From Castanea sativa (Eukaryota > Streptophyta > Magnoliopsida > Fagales > Fagaceae), in contig NC_134013.1 of assembly GCF_040712315.1 (NCBI RefSeq), forward strand, positions 40,288,501 through 40,352,500: a stretch of DNA of 64,000 nucleotides, read 5' to 3'. The translations under genes and the position numbers were made by a program. The notes under the pieces are model-generated. The model was not told where the DNA came from. It ran no database searches and saw nothing but the letters and a program-made list of their open reading frames with translations. This document shows, piece by piece, positions 59,382 to 64,000 of the stretch. Within the stretch, counting starts at the first letter, position 1. Each line of letters opens with the position of its first letter.

Positions 59382-62300
59382 CTACCAGTCATCAAGCCAT
59401 TCAGGAATGTTCAGATCTTCTACGTCCTGAGCCAAAGAACCCAGGGTACTGCAGTCCTCGGAGTGACTTTCCAAATGTTGTGTTATACGGTAGGTGATCT
59501 CATGAGGCACTGGAAAGCTACAATCTGCAATCCTTTTCCAGTCAATACCATCAAACCACGGATGGCATTTGACAGAATCAGGACCTTGGCTTCCAAGTCT
59601 CGTGTTTTCGTCAACTTCAAGCAACTGATAAAACCACTTTATTAGAATAAGAGCAAGCATGTGAAAAATCCTAATATTTCCTCCAAGTACAATTGAGAGA
59701 GAGAGAGAGAGAGGAGGGAAAAGGAAAAGGAAATGACTAAATAGGCCAGTGATACCTTGGTGAGGAGATCAACAGCTTCAGGGCTGAAAGTCTCCGGAAT
59801 ATTTAACTGCCCTTTGGCAATCTTAGCGAATGTATCAAGCTCACTTTCTCTCCATGACCCAAATGGCTTTTCACCATGTAACATGAAATATATCAAGACT
59901 CCTAATGCCCACCTGCACATTTACCAACAATTTAAAGAGCTGCAGACGGTTCAAAAAATACAGCAAAGAGAAGAAAAGATTAATAATCAGACAGCAAATT
60001 CAAATTAGAAATACAAGCTTACATCTTTTAAACCTCTATAACAAACTATGACAAATATCCAAAAATCTATCTTGTCATACAAGGTATAAAAATGGAGAAA
60101 AGGCAAAATCTTGAAAATAGTGTAATGATTGCTCTTGAACTTTCTGTTTACATGGTAATGCAATTTTTAGTTTCTCCCATCATCTTCAGGCACCTTTCTG
60201 ATGATTCACAACATTATCATGAATGTGAAAATTCAAATTCTTTGATTTCTTGAAAATCTATGGTGGTGATAATTAAGCATCCAATAAAGTTCAAAATTGA
60301 ATATTGTTCTAAATGTTAAGAACCTCTTGGATAGTTATAACTTACAACCATAATACTTATTTACAGACTTAAAAGTAATTTTCTATTTCATTTCATAAAA
60401 CTGATGTTATTATCCCCAAAATTTTCAAACAGCAAAGCTAATTTCTCATACTAATCAAATGTTTTTTGAAGGATAGAAGATAAGAGATGTGTAGGCTTTG
60501 GAATGAACATAACAGTAAAGTAAAAGTTGCAATTTTACCAGTCAGCGGGGAAACCATGGCCTTTTCCCTGGACTATCTCTGGAGCTAAAGAATCTGCCAT
60601 TCCACAAATTGTAAATGTTCTCTGGTCATCTAAGTTCTTCCCAAATCTGAAGTCCACCAGCTAAATACATCAAGAAATACTAAAATTATTATGTATGATT
60701 CTTTACATGTCACACTTTTCTCTAGGTGACATAAATCTATGTTACATAACTTCAAAGAGATATTGATTGTTACCAAATATGAAAATAGATATCGATGAAT
60801 ATAATGCAGCAAAAAACATAGGTACAGTGCCAACCTGTAAATATCCTGTTTGGTCCAACATTAAAACATCAGGGGACACGCCTCTGTAGAGAATACCATT
60901 CTGAAATTCAAATATTAAAAAAAAAAAGATCACCGAGGAGAAACAGTAATGAATATACATCAAAGAAGATGAAGAAAAGGTTAAGAAGGGAATAATATCC
61001 AGACATCAGACCTTGTGTAGACTTTCTAACGCTGTAATGACAGAGGCAGCAAAAAACTGTGCAGATGGTTCACTGAGTGGAATACGAAGTACGGAAGCCA
61101 AAGGGCAAGCAAGGCATGCATTTAGTAGTATGCCAGCATATGCTTGATCAGCACAGGTGCACAGAACCTGTGGCACACAAGCTGAAGGGCTCAAACTCAT
61201 CATCAGTTTCTTCTCTTTCAAGACCTGTGCTTCCTTTCCCAGACTTTTGACCTTCTGCTTTGAAAATCTTTTCAAACTAAGAAGCTTTTCTGATAGCCAA
61301 TCATATTTGTACAAAAGTACTTCATCAGTATACATTATTATTCATCAAGCATATCTATCCTCCAATAATCACTCATTATATTGCATTTGTATTCTTCCAC
61401 AAGGAGGAATGATTTTATGTTCTTGCATGGGGAGAGATTGCTGATTCACGTATACATAATTATTTTAATTTCATGTATATCTCTATTAACAAGTAGGCCA
61501 TTTTAGCCTTCATCTACTACTCTCCTCCTTAATTACTTTTGGGGGGGTGGGGGGGGTGGGGGGGGGGGGGGGGGGGAGATCTTTAAAGGGTCCCCATTGG
61601 GCTTTGTCACCCACATTGTTAAGGAGGGAGATAGATGGTAGTTCTATAAGTGCCTAACCTACCTTGGATAGGCTTGGACACCTATAAGGACTTCATCTAC
61701 TCCTATTCTCCTTAATTACTTAGCAAGAAAAAAACAAAAGTAGGCCATCCAAGCACACAAGCCTCATAAGGTAATTCCATCAAGGAAACAAAAGGTATCA
61801 TATAATACAACAAAACTAACCTGAGTCTCTTAAAAGTACATGCCCAATCTCGCTGCAATCAGTGGAATATAAACATGTCCTCCATTCCTACGTAGAAAAT
61901 TTCATTAGATGATTTCAGAAGCGGATTACTTTTCAGCATTAATTCTTGGCAACATAACTACAAGCAGGATGCAGCAACCATTACCAAATCAGAGAGCTGA
62001 ACTTCGGCAAAAGCTGAAACATCAATACTTCTGGCAGATTCCTTGGGAAAATCTGAGGAGTAGTCCCTTGACCTAAATGATATAAATTGTATCAGAAACA
62101 TGAAGCATTTTCCAAAGGTAAAAGAAATGTCCTTGTTTGTCAAAAATAGCTCTAAATTTTTACCAACAAAATTTAAAATGGAAATTTGAATTTGATAATA
62201 TAATGCAACATACTTGTGATCATCCTGAGAAAGTTTTGTCAAAGGACCAACAACTGAATCAAAATTGTCTTTTGTTAAAACAGCACATACAACATCACCC

Positions 62301-62840
62301 ATAGCGACTGCTCTCAAGGAACCTATAGGTTCACCAATAAGTGCCCATTCACCAAAATAGCTTCCCTCTGTTTTCTCCAACGAGAACTCTGGACTGTTCT
62401 GGGAATTATCATTCTCTTTTAGATTTTCAAACTTGAGACTGGAGACATTTGGATTCCTCAATAAATCTGCATCAAAAGTAACTCTCACTTGTCCCTTCTG
62501 GATGATGTGCAATGCAAAGACGCCTTCATTCTGCAAATGGATACTGAAGGAATATGAGAAAAAACATACAGAATAAAAAGGATTTATTCTTCAAGAGATC
62601 AAGTTTACTTCGTTAACTATCGTCTGCCCATCTGAGAAGGAAACTTCGGATAGGGAATCTGAAATGTGACTCAGCTGTAAGATTGTCAACCTTGAAAGAA
62701 AATCAACTGATCGAAGCAACTTCAAGGATGACAAATTAGAGAACTCTGACATCAAAATTCCTCGAAAATCTTCTCTCTTTAAAGCCCAGAGGGTTCCACT
62801 TGTCACAGCACGAACAGAGGCCTGGAGTGGTTTGTTATAC
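59382..62840 (-). CDS. PP2C / cyclic-nucleotide-binding / kinase-like protein, 3' nine exons
   Basis: Exons on the minus strand: 62840-62609, 62530-62214, 62072-61985, 61887-61821, 61289-61012, 60900-60835, 60660-60539, 59912-59756 and 59624-59382. All junctions are GT-AG and all phases agree, giving about 523 C-terminal residues ending LDDW. The first exon holds the end of one cyclic-nucleotide-binding domain (LWALKREDFRGIL) and the start of a second, which has FGEWALIGEPIGSLRAVA with the conserved Glu and Arg. A kinase fold of AGC type follows (SLKRF, KEAQVLKEKKLM, CGMADSLAPEIVQGKG, WALGVLIYFM). The catalytic loop reads YRGVSPDV, not YRDLKPEN, and the DFG motif reads DFRFG. The N-terminal PP2C domain must lie beyond 64000. 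The family includes At2g20050 (from memory), and a rice relative has been described as a cGMP-dependent kinase. Confidence 0.9.
61541..61576. repeat. Poly(G) tract in an intron
   Basis: 36 bases of G interrupted by two single T residues, on the strand opposite to the gene's sense strand. It is the only strongly G-rich block in the window and could fold as a G-quadruplex. Confidence 0.95.
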
Positions 62841-62994
62841 CTGTAGTGCCACAAATACCAATGAAAACCAAAGAGTAATTACATACTGCTACAATTGGTA
62901 GCAATGAACAAAACAAGAAAATACAAGAAGTTTGATGCAAGGAGCACCAAAATCATCTAAGATGTTATTTTTGAAATTTGAAATTATTAAAAAA

Positions 62995-64000
62995 AAAATT
63001 TATAGATAACAAGAAAAATTATTAATAAAGGAAAAAACCAAGCCGAGTACATTGGGAATGTACTGTGGGGGCAAAAAATCAAGAATCAAAATTACAATGA
63101 TCAAGCAAAACAGGGAGTGAAAAACAAGAAAAATGTGACAAAACTATACTCCAATCAAGGAGAGTATGTAAGAAAAAATACTTAATCTCTAGTAATGACC
63201 GTTCACATCTCTCAAAGCATCTAGCATTTATTTCACTCCAAATACACCACATCAAACAATGCGGCACAAGTCTCCAAAAATGTATATTGCAATGTTGCTT
63301 GAATTTACCTTGCCAAGACTCAAACAACTCCATTACCTTTAGAGGCATAACCCACTGAAGTCCAAACAAACACAACACCTAAGACCATAGCTCATAAGCT
63401 ACAGGACAAAGAAGAAGAAGATGATCCACGGACTCCCCCACACTTCTTACACATGTAGCACCAATCAAGAACAATAATATGCCTTCTGCGAATGTTATCA
63501 GTTGTAAGAATCTTACCTAAAGAAGCTGACCATGAAAAGAAAGCCACCCTTGGAGGAACCTTTGATTGCCACACCAACCTCCAAGGGAAAGAGCGAGTAA
63601 GAGTGTAGAAAAAAAGATAAAAACCTCTAACCTCAAAACCCCTTCTCCTTGCAAGCTTCCAACAAACCTTATTAGGGCCAACCCTCCTCACTTTCGAAGA
63701 GTAAAGTGTATCCAATCAAAAGATTCTTCCTCCCAATCCTGCGGTAGACGACGAAAGTGAAAATTCCAATGAATACTCTCACTAGACCAACCCATGACCT
63801 TTGCCACGGTCGAATCCCTTGCCCTACTAAGACAATAAAGTTCTAGAAAAGCCCCTTTGAGAGAACAATCCCTACACCACACATGCTTCCAAAACTTCAC
63901 TCTAGTACCATCACCCACATCATACCCTAGGAGTTTAAAGAAGTTCAACCAGCCACTTCTAATAAACTTCCATAGGCTAACACCATATGCACTTGTCACC
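62995..64000 (-). mobile_element. LINE (L1-type) 3' end inside an intron
   Basis: Three consecutive minus-strand frames show C-terminal ORF2 features: GVSLWKFIRSGW with VGDGTRVKFWKHVWC; the zinc-finger-like block PPRVAFFSWSASLGKILTTD with RRRHIIVLDWCYMC; and LMWCIWSEINARCFE. The 3' end near 63000 has the GTACTCGGCTTGGTTTTTTC end typical of plant LINEs. Frame breaks near 63690 and 63390 show it is dead. It continues beyond the window and lies in the same orientation as the host gene, in the intron upstream of 62840. Confidence 0.85.

Overview
This is a stretch of nuclear DNA from a eudicot plant, probably a woody one. It is AT-rich and intron-rich, and most of it consists of nested transposable elements (LTR retrotransposons, hAT-like and Mutator-like elements, SINEs, a LINE). 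Three host genes stand out. The taxon cannot be fixed from the sequence; a Fagales tree is only a guess from the look of the repeats.

Host genes: (1) a NINJA orthologue on the plus strand (leader exon near 4280-4358, coding exons 5678-6671 and 7489-7976), an adaptor in jasmonate repression. (2) A single-exon ATL-type RING-H2 E3 ligase (23670-24935, plus), closest in architecture to ATL42/ATL12. (3) The 3' nine exons (62840 down to 59382, minus) of a gene encoding a PP2C / cyclic-nucleotide-binding / kinase-like protein, whose 5' part lies beyond the right edge. From memory, the Arabidopsis counterparts are At4g28910, At4g28890/At2g20030 and At2g20050, so the window appears to keep an ancestral gene order that Arabidopsis split between duplicated blocks.

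Mobile DNA, left to right: a copia-like solo LTR with a triplicated 304-bp unit (900-2579); a neutral-ceramidase gene fragment (2697-2930); two SINEs in a NINJA intron; an hAT-like MITE (9876-10394); an internally deleted Ty3/gypsy element with a 693-codon open frame (11796-14841); an hAT-like MITE (16060-17395) split by a solo LTR (16560-17314); a MITE (21110-22195); a MULE (27334-28488); an hAT-like element (28661-39975) split by a 10.3-kb Ty3/gypsy element (29306-39630); a complete-length 11.4-kb Ty3/gypsy element on the minus strand (41765-53163); two MULEs (about 55037-56757 and 56869-58062, the second carrying a captured HAD-hydrolase exon); and a LINE tail in the last gene's intron.

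The most interesting system is the pair of large Ty3/gypsy elements. They resemble the Tat lineage: a second RNase H follows the first, and an extra gene lies antisense between pol and the 3' LTR. Both share three features that decay alone does not explain. One is an in-frame UAG followed by CAR-YYA (a leaky-stop context) at the same place between protease and reverse transcriptase. The second is a spliced antisense gene with conserved intron positions and, in the intact copy, its own TATA box. The third is a homologous 151-bp tandem array next to that gene. Both elements are now inactive through stops and frameshifts.
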